The position numbers and the translations under genes are program-made. DNA of 64,000 nucleotides, from contig KZ111150.1 of the NCBI GenBank assembly GCA_002077045.2, positions 1,227,862 to 1,291,861 of the forward strand, read 5' to 3'. The stretch's first letter is position 1; every line of letters starts with the position of its first letter. The DNA comes from Rachicladosporium sp. CCFEE 5018 (lineage: Eukaryota > Ascomycota > Dothideomycetes > Cladosporiales > Cladosporiaceae). The notes beneath the pieces are model-generated. The model was not told the DNA's origin. It was given only the letters and a program-made list of their open reading frames with translations, and did no database searches. This document shows, in pieces, positions 10,523 to 21,820 of the stretch.

Positions 10523-11541
10523 TGTCGAGTAAGGTACCTCTTAATGGAAACTTGTCCGCGTCTACACTCAAAGCAATGAGCTTAGCACTTATAATCACCG
10601 CTGTAATGGCAGCCTAGGTAAGGTACAAATGCTCCAGCCTGTTGAGTCACGCCTATCAACGGATAGCAGAATCCTACTGCCTTCTGACTCCTTTCCTACC
10701 TGCCTCATCAGGCTGGTCCACTCTCCTGAGCAGCGATATTTGATTTTCCTGGACCATGGCGTGTCTCAAAAGCGGGCCTACACGATTCGAGCCTCAGCTC
10801 CGTGCTGTCGTGCAGAGGAAATTCTGATAGCGCGTTCTCGAGGCCACTCCCTGTCAGTCACGACTTGTGCGTTCGACGGTGTCTTCTGGCATGACACCAT
10901 CGATCGGATTCGGCCGCTCTCTGGCAGATCATCACCATGTTTCGCATTCTTCTCGAATATAATAATAAGGGTGAGCCTCGATGTCTTGCTCGCAACGATC
11001 TTGTTCGTCGATCCATTGGCCTTCACTCTCGCTCGCTCAATCCATGCCACGCATCTTATAATCGCAGAGAGACAGCGACCTCACCAAGTTTTGGACGTTC
11101 GACTGAGCAGACCCTCCAGTACACCTTGTAAGGAATGTCAAGCAGACGTGGCTCACGTCATGGGCCCTCGGGACTATGCGGCCATCATGACCTGGCTTGT
11201 CCTTGGACTTTAGGTAAAGTCCAATGGCTTCGACTCCGCAATGCCCAGCCACTCAGCCCGTGAGCCTCTTCTCTCCACTCCACGCGCCTCCGCTTGACAT
11301 CCCCGCACTTTCTCGCCTGGGGAATCCTCTTGCAGAGTAGCTCCAGCACGTATGCCAGGAACCAACTCCTCTTTCGACCACATGGCTTGCCACCATGAGG
11401 CTACTCCGCTGCGGGCAATGACATCGTGTGCGCCGGACTGACCCGCGTCAACCTCATCGCAAGCTTGAAGTACGAGCATGAAGTAGGTTGTCAATGTAGG
11501 TCGATCTCTTACATCTTTTCCGTAGTGTACTCGTTACAATC
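10523..11541. other. 1-kb stretch without a supported gene (copy B 33543-34561)
   Basis: Divergent upstream region between the PLP enzyme (minus) and the debranching-like gene (plus). The 194-codon open frame at 10629-11213 and its antisense at 10778-11050 have no recognisable domain and no clear introns, so I do not call them genes. Confidence 0.45.
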
Positions 11542-14093
11542 ATGCGTCCCTCCATCTTGTTACCATTGGCGCTAACGGTGTCGTGCGTCCATGGTCTGCC
11601 TCAGTCAGCAGAAGAGATCATCTTCTGTGGCAGTCAGCCCTACCATCCATCCAAAGTAAGCGTGCGTCGCTGTATGAGACTGGAGGGCTTCACTCACATT
11701 GCTTCCAGTACACTTGCTATACTGGCGACTTCCTGTGCCCGATCCTGGAAGGCACACCGACATTGAGATGCGGCCCTGACTGTTACCTCCCGTCGATGTA
11801 TGGCTGTCAAAACGACAAACTTGTCTATCCTCCCGAATCCGGCGCAAACTCAGCAGGAGGTGGTTCAGCAACGGCGACAGTAAGTACGCCAGCCATCTCC
11901 TCTACGAGCGCGACTTCGAGTGCTGCGACCTGCAGCGAGACTCCCACAACCTTCCACCTCAGCGATGGGCCATACGAGAACTACTTCTACTCCGATTGCC
12001 ACGGTGCGAACCACGTGGTAGTCACGAGTCCCCGCGATGACAGTAACTTGACTATCATCGGGCCTCGACTGATCGTAGCCTGGCCTGCAGGCAACTCAGG
12101 CACCCTTGCGTTCTTCGCTCCTAGCAACGGCATCAATGGCACACTTGGGATCAAGCTAGCTAACGGGACTTCGGACCAGCCACTGTCAGCAGTGTATGAG
12201 CCAGGTAACTCCAGCTCGCTGACGGGGAATGACCGTGTGGGCGTCAGCTCCCTCATCGAGTTCAACTCATCCGCGGTCATGAATATTGCGATCCTCGGCA
12301 GCATTCGCACTATTCGCGACTACACCGAAGGCCCAAGCATCCTCATACCTGAAGTTCAGGACGCCATCGTGATCAGCGAGATTGCAGGCGGCGGTGCGCT
12401 CCTTGCGAGGGTGTGGCTAGACAATGAGACATCCACGCAATTGTCCTTCACTCCAACAGGTGACGCAAGTCCGATCAAGATCAACAACCGTACCCTTGAG
12501 CTAGAGGCTGGGACCTACAACTTCTCTGCTTCGTTCGACTACCCGCAGCTTACGCAGCTGAGTGCCTCCAAGGTACTCAATGAACAGTCGCAGGACTTGA
12601 TCACACAGAGTCCCGATCAAGCCAAGTCACTATCTTTCTTATCCTACTCCGAGAAGCTACTTGCAGGCACTTGGCGCTTCCTGACATACTTTGGGCGCGA
12701 TTCAATGATCTCGCTCCTACTGCTCCAGCCTGTACTGTCCGAGGGTGAGGGCGGCGCCGTCGAAGCAGTCATTGGTGCCGTTCTCGAGCGTTTGAATCGA
12801 ACCGATGGGTCCGTCGCGCACGAGGAGACGCTAGGAGATTACGCTACCTACCTTGCCATTCAGGAGAACAAGACTGATACTGCACCTCAGTACGACTACA
12901 AGATGATCGACTCCGACTATTACCTGCCAGTCGCAATGGAGGCGTACTTCATCCGTAGCAGCATAGGCCAAAGCCGTGCAATCCCGTTCCTCGCGAAGCA
13001 AGCCACTGTCAACCCAGCCAACGCCGGCTTGAGCTACGCTGATCTTGCTCGCATCAGTGCAGAGAAGATCATGAATACATCAGCGCCATTCGCGCAGCCC
13101 GGCGGGCAGATACAGGCGAACTTGATCCACCTGAAAGAAGGGCAGATCGTTGGCGAGTGGCGTGACAGTACCTACGGCATTGGTGGTGGCCGTATCCCCT
13201 ACGATGTGAACGCTGCGCTCGTTCCCGCCGGCCTCCGCGCGATAGCTGCCCTCTCCGCTGCTGGCTTCTTCCCGGAGTACCCAGAGTGGAACACCACCGC
13301 AGCTGAGTACGCTCAGGTATGGGAGGACTCCACGCTTGCCTTCTTCGAGGTCACGGTCCCAGCTGCCGATGCTCGCAGTCTGGTCACTAGCTACACGCAA
13401 GAGGCAGGCTTTGGCTTCCCCTCAAACGTCGACAACATCACTTCTGACATTGTCTTCCACGGCTTGGCACTTGAGGGTAACAATGGCCTTTCCAACGTCA
13501 AATGCATGAACAGCGACGATTCCTTTCGACATTTTCTTATCAATTCCACAAATCAGGGACAGTTGACTGCGTTCATCAATCAGACTGCGAACAACATCCT
13601 CGCGCCCTACCCGGTGGGTCTCAGCAATCCAGTGGGTATGCTGGTAGCCAATCCTGCCTACGGTGGTGAGCCAGTGTACAACGCGAACTTTACCAACAAC
13701 TTCTACCATGGTACTGTTGTCTGGTCGTGGCAAATGGCGATGATGGTATGCTGCATTGCCCGCTTTGAATCACTGACCGTATATACTGACATAGTGCAGG
13801 CCGCCGGACTTGAACGGCAAATCTCCCGCTGCACCTCGTCCAGCGTGCCAGACTTCTGCTCCGACTTTATTGTCAGCGCCAATGCACTTGCAGCGTACAA
13901 TCATCTGTGGGATCTCATTGACTCAAACTCGGACTTGCTGAGCTCGGAGGTGTGGTCATGGGAGTACAACGATGGCTTTGAGGCGTTTCCGCTCGGAGCT
14001 TTGCCACCGCCTGCGGGAAGCAACCCAACGGAAAGTGATATCAGGCAGTTGTGGAGCTTGACATTCTTGGCTGTCAAGAGGGCGCAGTTCTGA
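11542..14093 (+). CDS. Secreted debranching-enzyme-like glycoside hydrolase with N-terminal CBM52-type module
   Basis: Three exons, 11542-11655, 11709-13745 and 13800-14093, encode about 814 residues. Residues 1-18 form a signal peptide. Residues 29-71 carry six cysteines in CGSQPYHPSK / YTCYTGDFLCP / LRCGPDCYLPSMYGC, which I recognise as the small carbohydrate-binding module of the CBM52 type. A Ser/Thr/Ala-rich linker follows (about 85-115). The large C-terminal part has the six-hairpin glycosidase look of amylo-alpha-1,6-glucosidase relatives, with YFGRDSMIS near residue 365, DGSVAHEE, and WSWQMAMM joined across the second intron to AAGLERQ. There are many N-glycosylation sequons. The likely role is extracellular polysaccharide hydrolysis. 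The exact glucan is unknown. The second intron (13746-13799) is 54 nt with no stop, so its retention would add 18 residues. Confidence 0.82.
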
Positions 14094-14233
14094 GGAGTGT
14101 TGAAACACGAGACACTCCCGGTCTTAATCAACGGTACTGAAAGAAACGAAAGGGCCTAACAGATGAGTGATTGAAAAGCTTACGCGCAATCAGTGATGCC
14201 GTGTAGTGATGTTGAATTATCAATGCTCTATCG

Positions 14234-14917
14234 TTACACCACCGGATCGCTGAACTTCTGCGCCACAGGCACAGTGCTCGCAAAGCTTGGCGCCAGTACT
14301 TTTCCATAGCAGGATACTCGCTCTTCCATCCGTGATCCGGCCAACGTACTGCCATGAAGCCTAGTACGCTGCACGTTGCAATGTCAGCAATGGTAAGTCG
14401 GTCTTCGAACAGGTAGCCGCTTGACACTGCTCGCTCTTCCACCCAGGCATTGAGTGCTCGAAGACCGCCAGTGACCTTGCGCATCTGTCTGCATAGCCTG
14501 TCAGTGTACTGCATTTGCGATCAGGTGGACCGCTTGAGACGTGCCGGTCTTTCCACGGTTGACTCTCCTTCTCCCGCTTCATCTCGAAGAATGCCAGCAC
14601 GAGTGCATCGCAGACGCCGTCAGCCACTACCTCGATCTGTTTGGCGAGCAATCGTTCATCGACATCCTTGGGCAGTAGCGAAGGATCTGGGTACTTCGTT
14701 TCTAGCCAATCGAGGATGTAGTGAGACTCGTAAACTGCTTTGCCGTCATCCAGGATCAACACTGGTAATTCTCCAGCGGGTTGTGGGTTGGCGTCTGTGT
14801 CGTGTGATCCCAGGGGACTTCTGTCTGGAGTTCGAAGGGGAGCTTCTTTTCTTGAAGGGCGATGCGGATCTTCCTCGCGTATGGGGAGGGGGTGGCGGAG
14901 ATGAGGTGCCAGACCAT
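14234..14917 (-). pseudogene. Glutathione S-transferase, frameshifted (pseudogene or assembly errors)
   Basis: Coding from ATG 14917 gives a GST N-terminal domain (SPYARKIRIALQEKKLPFEL, then TEVPWD and HNPLE). The next expected segment, LPVLILDDGKAVYESHYILDWLE, lies in another frame starting about 14770, one base short of continuity, with no intron signal between. A normal 56-nt intron (14540-14485) then joins WKDRH to MRKVTGGLRALNAWVEERAV in the helical domain. Near 14288 a second shift is needed to reach a typical GST ending (FASTVPVAQKF..., stop at 14234). About five family residues also seem missing there, which favours a real lesion. Both repeat copies carry the same breaks. If functional, it would conjugate glutathione to electrophiles. 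As read, the protein stops after about 52 residues. Confidence 0.68.
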
Positions 14918-15198
14918 GTTGTCGGTATAAGTCAATAGCGACTGCGATAAGAAAGTAGGAAAGCAGAAGTAGTGAGAGAGACAGCCTTACCACAACCTGA
15001 TCGTCGACTCCTACTTTGTCATTGATCTTCTAGCTTGTATCTCTACTCATCCTCTCGCCCATCTCACCGGCCTGGGTCGATGACGTGCCAAGGCTTCTGG
15101 CCGAAGTCGCGTCGTGTTCGCGTAACCTCACATCAAGCGATTTCGTGGTTGTAAGCACCCCGTGCCTACACACTGCGCTTCCTAGCGAGGTCAATAAC
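14918..15198. promoter_or_regulatory. Short shared upstream region of the GST and Methyltransf_16 genes
   Basis: The two genes diverge with 281 bp between their start codons (copy B 37938-38218). An in-frame extension of the methyltransferase reading frame upstream to 15085 exists but has no family character. No specific motif was identified. Confidence 0.4.
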
Positions 15199-16102
15199 AT
15201 GTCACTCATTGACCTCGTGCAGGTGATAGCGCCTGACCGCGAAGAAGAGCCCGAAGACATCTTCGCAGCTGCTCCAATGTGGCTATTTCCGGATGACACC
15301 GTCAACATGCATGGAGATCCGGAAAGTCTCATCGTGTACAAAAGCAGCCGCTTTGGAGAGATACGACTGCAGACCGCAGATCCGAACAAGGAAGATGAGC
15401 GGCGATTATTCAGTCATTATCTGTGGAACGCTGGACTGAAGCTTGCTGAGCTGATCAGCCAACCCAAGGCAGACAGCGCCTGGAGTGTCCATGACGAGAG
15501 AGTAGTAGAGCTTGGTGCAGGTGCGATAGAAACGCTGTAACAGCAAATCAGACTCGGGCTGATGGTAGGTAGGTGTTGGGCTAGGCGGCATTGTGGCGAT
15601 GTTAGCGGGTGCAAGCGAGGTTGCTATCACTGACTACCCAGCGCCTGTGGTACTTGAAAATATCCTACGAAATGTAGATGCGAATCTACTATGCGACGTA
15701 CGTAGTTTCGCAAGAGTGGAAGGCCATGCATGGGGTGTGTTGGACACTGAATTTGCCACCGCAGGACGGGACAGGTATACGCGTATCCTTGCGGCAGACT
15801 GTTACTGGATGCAGGATCAGCATGAGAGCCTAGTTCAGTCGATGCTACACTTCTTGTCGCCTGATTCAGCGGCGCGAGTGTTTGCCGTTGCGGGGTTTCA
15901 CACAGGCAGAGCAAGACTTGCTGCCTTCTTTAAGGTAGCCGCAGAACACGGTCTGATACCTGAAGAGATCTACGAAGAGGACGTCAATGGTCTGCGGAGA
16001 AGTTGGGCAGAGGAACGTGACGGCGGACTTGAGAATCATACCGAGAGGAAGAAGTGGCTGGTCGTCAGCAGGCTGCGTAAGAAGCCTGACGATGCTGGCT
16101 AA
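15199..16102 (+). CDS. Methyltransf_16-family SAM methyltransferase (NNT1/EFM7-like)
   Basis: Two exons, 15199-15520 and 15573-16102, encode 283 residues. The 52-nt intron splits the SAM-binding motif I, restoring VELGAGVGLGG at about 103-113. Also visible are LWNAGLKLAELI before motif I, the acidic post-I segment AITDYPAP, and LAADCYWMQDQHESL, all typical of the seven-beta-strand family that includes yeast Efm7/Nnt1 (methylation of the eEF1A N-terminus) and METTL21-type protein methyltransferases. The substrate cannot be assigned more finely because the N-terminal part diverges from Efm7. I start at MSLIDL because the N-terminal EEEPEDIF stretch of the family follows directly. Confidence 0.78.
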
Positions 16103-17005
16103 TGGCTGCAGTGTCTTCGATGGAACTGTGACACAGAGTAGGCGACAACTTATCGCCTGGTCAAACGATCGTGTGGATGGATAGAGAGACGGCAACGTTC
16201 TGGGTCGCACGGATACCTGTCACTCATAGCGCGACACGCACACCTGCTCCAGGCGCATAGATCACGTGGAGGCATCGATGATACCTGCATTGAAACCATG
16301 GTGTCGATACGCTATCAGATGATAGCCTACTCCAGTCTCTTCGTCCACAAGACACTCGATCCTCTACTGTGCTACGGGCCAGGCCTGCCTGCAGTCTTCC
16401 GTCTCTGCGTGGAGTCTCAATGACTGTTCAGTGTGGCGAAGCAGCCACAGCAGCTGTTTCGGACCTGGAGCGACGGTGCACTTCTCATCACCGACCATAA
16501 TCTGGTCTCGACTTCAATTATACATAGACTGGTTCAGCACTAGTGTCTCTCCTTCTCCCCCGATAGCAGCCGCTGCACGCGATGAGAGCCAGGACGAAGT
16601 CATCAATCGCTACGATCATATCGTTGACTAGATGCTCGTCGGAGCAATCGAAAGCATGGCATTGTGTCACTGACCCAGGCCTTTGCGGGTAGCTGCAGAC
16701 AATGCACAAACGGCCTCAATCGCACCTCCACGCAAGCTGCTGCGGCTAGCGGTACGACCAAAGTGATCGAGGTTGCAATACGGAGGGGCAGACGTTCCTG
16801 TTGAGCACTCACCATACTGAAATATCTGGTTGCCTAAGGGGTTTATCTCGAGCTGAGCTGCTCCTCCCTTTCCTGCTTTCTTTCTCTCACTTTGCACCTC
16901 ACACTTCTGTATTTTGTAAGCTCCCTGCCTTCCCCTGTGCACTTTACCCACCACAGCCTTGCACTACACCACACACACACACTCGTTCACCAGCCACTGT
17001 CGACC
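16103..17005. other. 0.9-kb intergenic stretch with CT-rich leader (copy B 39123-40025)
   Basis: No supported gene; short open frames only. The last 150 bases are C/T-rich (about 16857-16930), followed by a short CA run, a typical fungal promoter and leader composition for the gene starting at 17006. Confidence 0.5.
16970..16982. repeat. Short (CA)n microsatellite in the 5' leader
   Basis: Six to seven CA units about 25 nt before the ATG at 17006; the same run is at 39990-40002 in copy B. If real, its equal length in both copies agrees with a single locus read twice. Confidence 0.8.
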
Positions 17006-20000
17006 ATGGCTTCGACAGTGTTCATGAGGGAAGTCCAAGACGCCCGAGCCCTTGCTCATAAGATCTGGCTCGAGTGTGAGTGTCCCACATGGGAAACGTC
17101 TTGCACGTCTGACACACGTAGGTCACAATGGACGAAGCCAGTACCACTGCCTTGCTGTCGATGTCCGCAGCCTGCGCAATGTACTGGAGGACATCGAAGA
17201 AGCGTCCAGCAGCCAGGACACGATACCTGTCGAACACACCACGAAGCTGCAAGACGGCGTCACAAGTTGCTCCAGTGCTCTGTGTATCCTGGAGTTCTCA
17301 CTCTTCGCTTTGCAGCGCTCTCGACATTCGTTCAACTTCTCGAAGGGCTCCGGCGTTCTTCGCAGTCTCAAGCCAGTCGCCGTGGCCACTCTGCGGAAGG
17401 CGCTCTTATCCTCGACAGCCGAAGCTATCTTGGCGTTGGAAGCTCTGTCAGCAGTGGTACCGCTTCCTTTAGAGGCAGCTGACTCGACTTCGTCAGTTGC
17501 CCCGCTGGCGGGTCCGCCACCGTTGACCACGGTGCAAACCACCAATTCCTCAACCAAGGGGATGCATCGGGTCAATTTACTGGGCAGCTCAGATGATAGC
17601 TCGCATACCATTCCAACCCAATCGCTAGCCAACGTGGACACTTTGAAAGCGACTGCAGAACCGCCTTCGGCTCAGCCATCGGCATCGGTGACAAAGACGA
17701 AGAGACCTCCTCCGATAGTACCGCCAAGACTTACAATGTCACCTACGAGCACTGGCACGGTCGAGAAAGCTGCGGCGAATCCCGAGACCACCGCGAGTCG
17801 GGCTATCATTCAGGTATCTCAGCCTGACGCAGTGGTGCTCACGCTTGGGCTGCGCTCGCCTGCCGTCATCACGGGTAGCAGTAGTGCAAGCAAGCAGGTC
17901 ATTGTCACGCTCGCGGACGTTCTCTCCACAAAGGATGGCCTGAGGTGCATATCCGGAAAGAAGAGCTCATCATCGTCAACATCGCAGATCGAGAATGATG
18001 AGACAACAAAGCACCAACCCACCCATGACAAGGTCGTCCCAGTCCTACATATGGATCCCACTCGCGTCCTGAGCGATCTTGGAGCGCAAGAGTCGGTCAG
18101 CATGCCGGCGGCTCCGTGTGTATCTAGTCCAGAAGTCGCTCTGAAAGCTGCGCAAACGGACAACATCCAGGTTCCCTCAGCGGAGATTCCAGTCGCGCCG
18201 CTCAGCCGTCCAGTGCAGCGTCTGAAGTCCGATGCGCTTGCGCCGACCCCAGCAGCTCAGAGATCGTCTGGAATCCACGAAATCTCTCCAGATTCGGCGT
18301 CCTGTCAAGCGCAGCCCGAATTGACGACAGTTTGCCTGGACAAAGCGGCGTTGTGAAGCCCCAGTCTGCATAACATGTCTCTCGAAGATTTATACCGCTC
18401 GTCTAGGCCAACGACGCCACGGCTTAGTGCCGAAAGCACTTGCTGTGACAGGCAGATTCCGCGTGGCAGTGATCATGGCTCGTCCTTGGTGCAGCCTGGT
18501 CTGGAGGTTGATGAACGTTCTGAACAGGAGAGGACCTCGTCGCAGTTGAGCTTCAGGAACTCCGAGGAGGAGGTCCTCTTGATACGCGCGCCACCAGACT
18601 GCACGATTGGACGAGATGGGCCAGTATCTGCGCCCACGTCAGCTACCTCACCTACATCCTTGTTGTCGCAACCTACCCGACGCCCACCGCCACCGCCCCC
18701 TATCCCGGCTCGTCCTGATGTGGTCTTAAGCTTGGTGGAGAAAGACAAGTCCCTCTTTGATGCGCTTGACGCTCTGCGCACATCTTCTGGCGAAGATGTG
18801 CTCGTAGACCACATTGGAGAGCGTCTCAGCCGGATCTGCCGTTGCTGGAACAATCAACTATGGCCTCACGCTGAGGCATATCTGGTCGAGCAACTCGAAT
18901 CTTGTTCAACGCCAAGCGATTATGAAGCAGTACGCCGCATAAGACATCTCTTGGGTGTTTATGCAAGTTTCCAAGGCCACTGGCAGCGTGCACTTGTCCT
19001 CTTCCTCTCCGTACTCAATCCTGGGAGTGAAGAAGTCACTGACCTCGACCCAGCGGACTGCGCTGCGCTCTGGTGGCTCGCGGACACGTACACGCTTTTA
19101 GGTAGAGAAGCGGAAGCTTTCCTCGCATACTGTAGGGCGCTGCAGGGCTACATCTTCTCGGGCTCCGCACCAAATGCTGCGGTTCAGTGTCTTCGCTTTG
19201 AAAAGCAATGCATCAACATCAGCAGGACTCACTTCCGATCGCAATGGGATGCTAAGACGGATGTCAACAAGACTTCTGCGACGGACACCATCTTCAATAC
19301 GCGAATCTTCTCACAAGCTCTCGTGAAGGCGTGTTTCGATTCAATGGCTCCGGACATTACACAGCCGAAGCCCGGTACAGGAGCAGACCGGAGTCACGTC
19401 AACATGCTACACCAGTATGATGGCTACAAGGCGGGTAGCGGATACGCAACCGAGTATCGCAGCTTCCAGCATATCGCCCTGACAGAATCGATGTCTGAAG
19501 CTGATGGCGCTTGGCCACTCAAGTTTGATCCGACGTTCTGCATAGCAAACGTTGCTCGCGGTCGTCTTGTTGAGCGACCATGCGACCTTCTCGAGTATAT
19601 CGGCACAAATCCAGGACTGGACTTCGCACGCCCCAGAGCTGGCGTCTGGGCTATTAGTCGAAGGACTCGCTTCAAGTGTGACGAGCTTCAGTGGTTGGTC
19701 GGTGCTGTGCGCGCATGCCTGGATGTCATGAACATTAAATGGACGGAATCAGCAGACTCCGACACTACCGGCTTGTGCTTCACTGCTCCCCCCCATAGTC
19801 TTCTCTCCAGTAAAATCGCCACGATGGACTTCTTCACGATCTCGCTGTTCAGACACTCGCTGCACTCGAAGCATAGCGTTGCCGTCTGCAACGATGGCAT
19901 CAGGAGCGCACGCATCAGCGCTCGCGCGAAGCAGCCTGAGACTGCCGTGAGACTCTCGAAGAAGCGGCTTTTGAGAAGTTTGTCTACAGATATTTGAAGC

Positions 20001-20287
20001 AAGCGTATTCCCAAAGAGAAGCAACAGATGCTTCGGTCTTGTCTCCAACGCATGCTGACGAGGCAGAAGACCAGCAGCCGGGAAAGTCTGCGACCACTGT
20101 AGACGCAATTGCCGGAGTCCTGGAGAAGTCGACATTCCTCGCAGCATCGGAGTCGTTCAAAGACAAGACGACAATGCTTGTCATCCAGCCTATCGGACCC
20201 AATGCGGACATGCAGAAACAGACCGTAAAAGTAGGCCCAGCGATCAGGAAGTCAAGTCGCGTAGTGAGTGGAAAAGTCAAGGCATGA
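17006..20287 (+). CDS. Large uncharacterised fungal protein with TPR-like helical repeats; one apparent frameshift
   Basis: Exon 1 is 17006-17075 (MASTVFMREVQDARALAHKI), exon 2 17122-18352, exon 3 from 18407. The intron 18353-18406 (GTGAAG...TCTAG, 54 nt) removes an in-frame TGA that would otherwise split the gene; frame is the same on both sides. Residues 1-130 resemble the helical N-terminal region common in fungal proteins of unknown role. A Ser/Pro/Thr-rich middle and a proline run (PPPPPPIPARP) follow. Then come TPR-like helices: LWPHAEAYLVEQLES, RRIRHLLGVYASFQGHWQRALVLFLSVLN and CAALWWLADTYTLLGREAEAFLAYCRA. The frame as read stops at 19997 (963 residues). A natural-looking continuation (LEEAAFEKFVYRYLKQAYSQ) runs to 20287 in another frame, so one base seems missing near 19950. 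Function unknown. Confidence 0.68.
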
Positions 20288-20397
20288 CAATGTTCTCCAT
20301 TTTATCACTCGCAGATGCTATTGGCCGGTCAAGATGTAACAGGCTTTAGGCACACACGGGAAGCTCATCGAGCTCAGAGATTATCATAGACGGCCTT

Positions 20398-21298
20398 TCA
20401 CGTTTTCTTACCTAGTTCTATACCCTTGAACGTCTTCGTTATACCGGTGATCGCTTCCTCCACCGGCAATCGCTCCATGCTACTCGCCCCGTAGAAGCCG
20501 TGCACTCCCTTACATCGCTGCAAGATGAACTTTGCATCCTCGGGCGCTGCGATTGGACCACCATGACACAGCACGATCACGTCGTTCCTGACCTTGACTG
20601 CTGCATCCCTAATCTCCTGTACAAGACCGACACAGTCCTCGAGTGACTTGCCTGTCTTCGCTCCAATCGAGCCCGACGTTGTAAGTCCCATGTGAGCGAC
20701 GATGATATCAGCGCCTGCCTCTGCCATTGCGGTAGCTTCTTCGGCGTTGAAGCAATACGGCGTAGTCAGCAAGTCCAAATCCCTTGCCATCTTCACCATG
20801 TCGACCTCACACTGATAGCCCATCCCTGTCTCCTCAAGGTTGGCTCTGAAGTTACCGTCGATGAGCCCCACCGTTGGAAAGTTCTGAACGCCCGCGAAGC
20901 CCAAGTCCTTCAACTGTCGTAAAAACCTAGGTATGTCACGGAAAGGATCCGAAGCGCAGACACCCGCTATGACTGGCGTTTGGGAGACAACAGGGAGAAC
21001 TTCATTGGCCATTTCGAGGACCACATTATTGGCATTCGAGTAGGGCATGAGGCCGGCGAGGGAGCCACGACCAGCCATGCGAAACCGGCCAGAGTTGTAG
21101 ATGATCAGAAGGTCGATGCCACCAGCTTCTGCGAACTTGGCTGTGAGGCCGATGCCTGAAATGGATGTCAGGCCGGCTGTGGAATAAGGTGGGATGACTT
21201 CAAGGCTGACCTGCTCCTGCGCCTACTAGCACTTTGCCATCATCGATCTGCTTTCGAAAGCCTGCAAGTATCGCCATGCGATCCGTCGGCGGCGCCAT
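20398..21298 (-). CDS. TIM-barrel protein, C-terminal half of Tm-1 / PEP-hydrolase-like family
   Basis: Two exons, 21298-21211 and 21155-20398, encode 281 residues. The 55-nt intron (with a CCTGAC branch-like site) restores VGAGAGIGLTAKFAEAGG. Conserved landmarks are IYNSGRFRMAGRGSLAGLMPY, VCASDPFRDIPRFL, GVQNFPTVGLIDG, ADIIVAHMGLT and LCHGGPIAAPEDA. The family is the TIM-barrel domain annotated as phosphoenolpyruvate-hydrolase-like, which in plants is fused behind a UPF0261 domain in the Tm-1 protein. The enzymatic reaction is not established for fungal members. Its divergent neighbour at 21821 encodes the other half, so joint action is likely. Stop at 20398. Confidence 0.85.
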
Positions 21299-21820
21299 AA
21301 TGGTGCAGATCGTATTGGCACTCAGACGTTGCCACAAGACCTAGTCAATCACTACTGTTCCACCAATTTGTGATCGATGGCTTGAACAAGGATTTATGTA
21401 TCAGCGACTCGGTACTGGTAGCTCGTAATCGGGGTTTGTATGCTCGCGGTACTGTCCAGTAGGTGATGTTTTAGAGATCATCGTGAGGAGTGAACTCTCG
21501 ATTCCCCACCTCCTCCGTCACGGCAAACAGCCGACCATCCTCAGAACACCATCAGCCTATGGATACCTGACAGCCGTCAAGACTGGATCAAGGCTGCCGA
21601 GCTGCTACTGACACCGCCGGGTTCTCCAATGGACCTGGAGAACGGCTGGAGTATAGACCAAAGCGGAGTGGCACACAGCCTTGGACGCATCCATTGATCC
21701 GGAAAGCCATTGGGCAACCCGCTGGAGACCGCAACTTGACCGCGATCTTATGCGTGAGCTTGCGACGTATCGTGGCCGTAGTAACATAGAAGATATATCG
21801 CCAATTCAGTTGCCGCCAAC
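21299..21820. promoter_or_regulatory. Shared divergent promoter of the Tm-1-like gene pair
   Basis: 522 bp separate the two start codons (copy B 44319-44840). No other gene fits here; the 60-codon open frame at 21605-21787 is not convincing. The arrangement would allow co-regulation of the two halves of the Tm-1-like system. I could not identify a specific binding site. Confidence 0.5.

Noticed and set aside
10629..11213. A 194-codon plus-strand open frame
   Set aside because: No family resemblance, and an equally plausible antisense frame exists; not enough to call a gene.
18354..18356. Programmed stop-codon readthrough at TGA in the TPR-like gene
   Set aside because: The context lacks the usual CTA after the stop, and a well-formed 54-nt intron explains the continuity.
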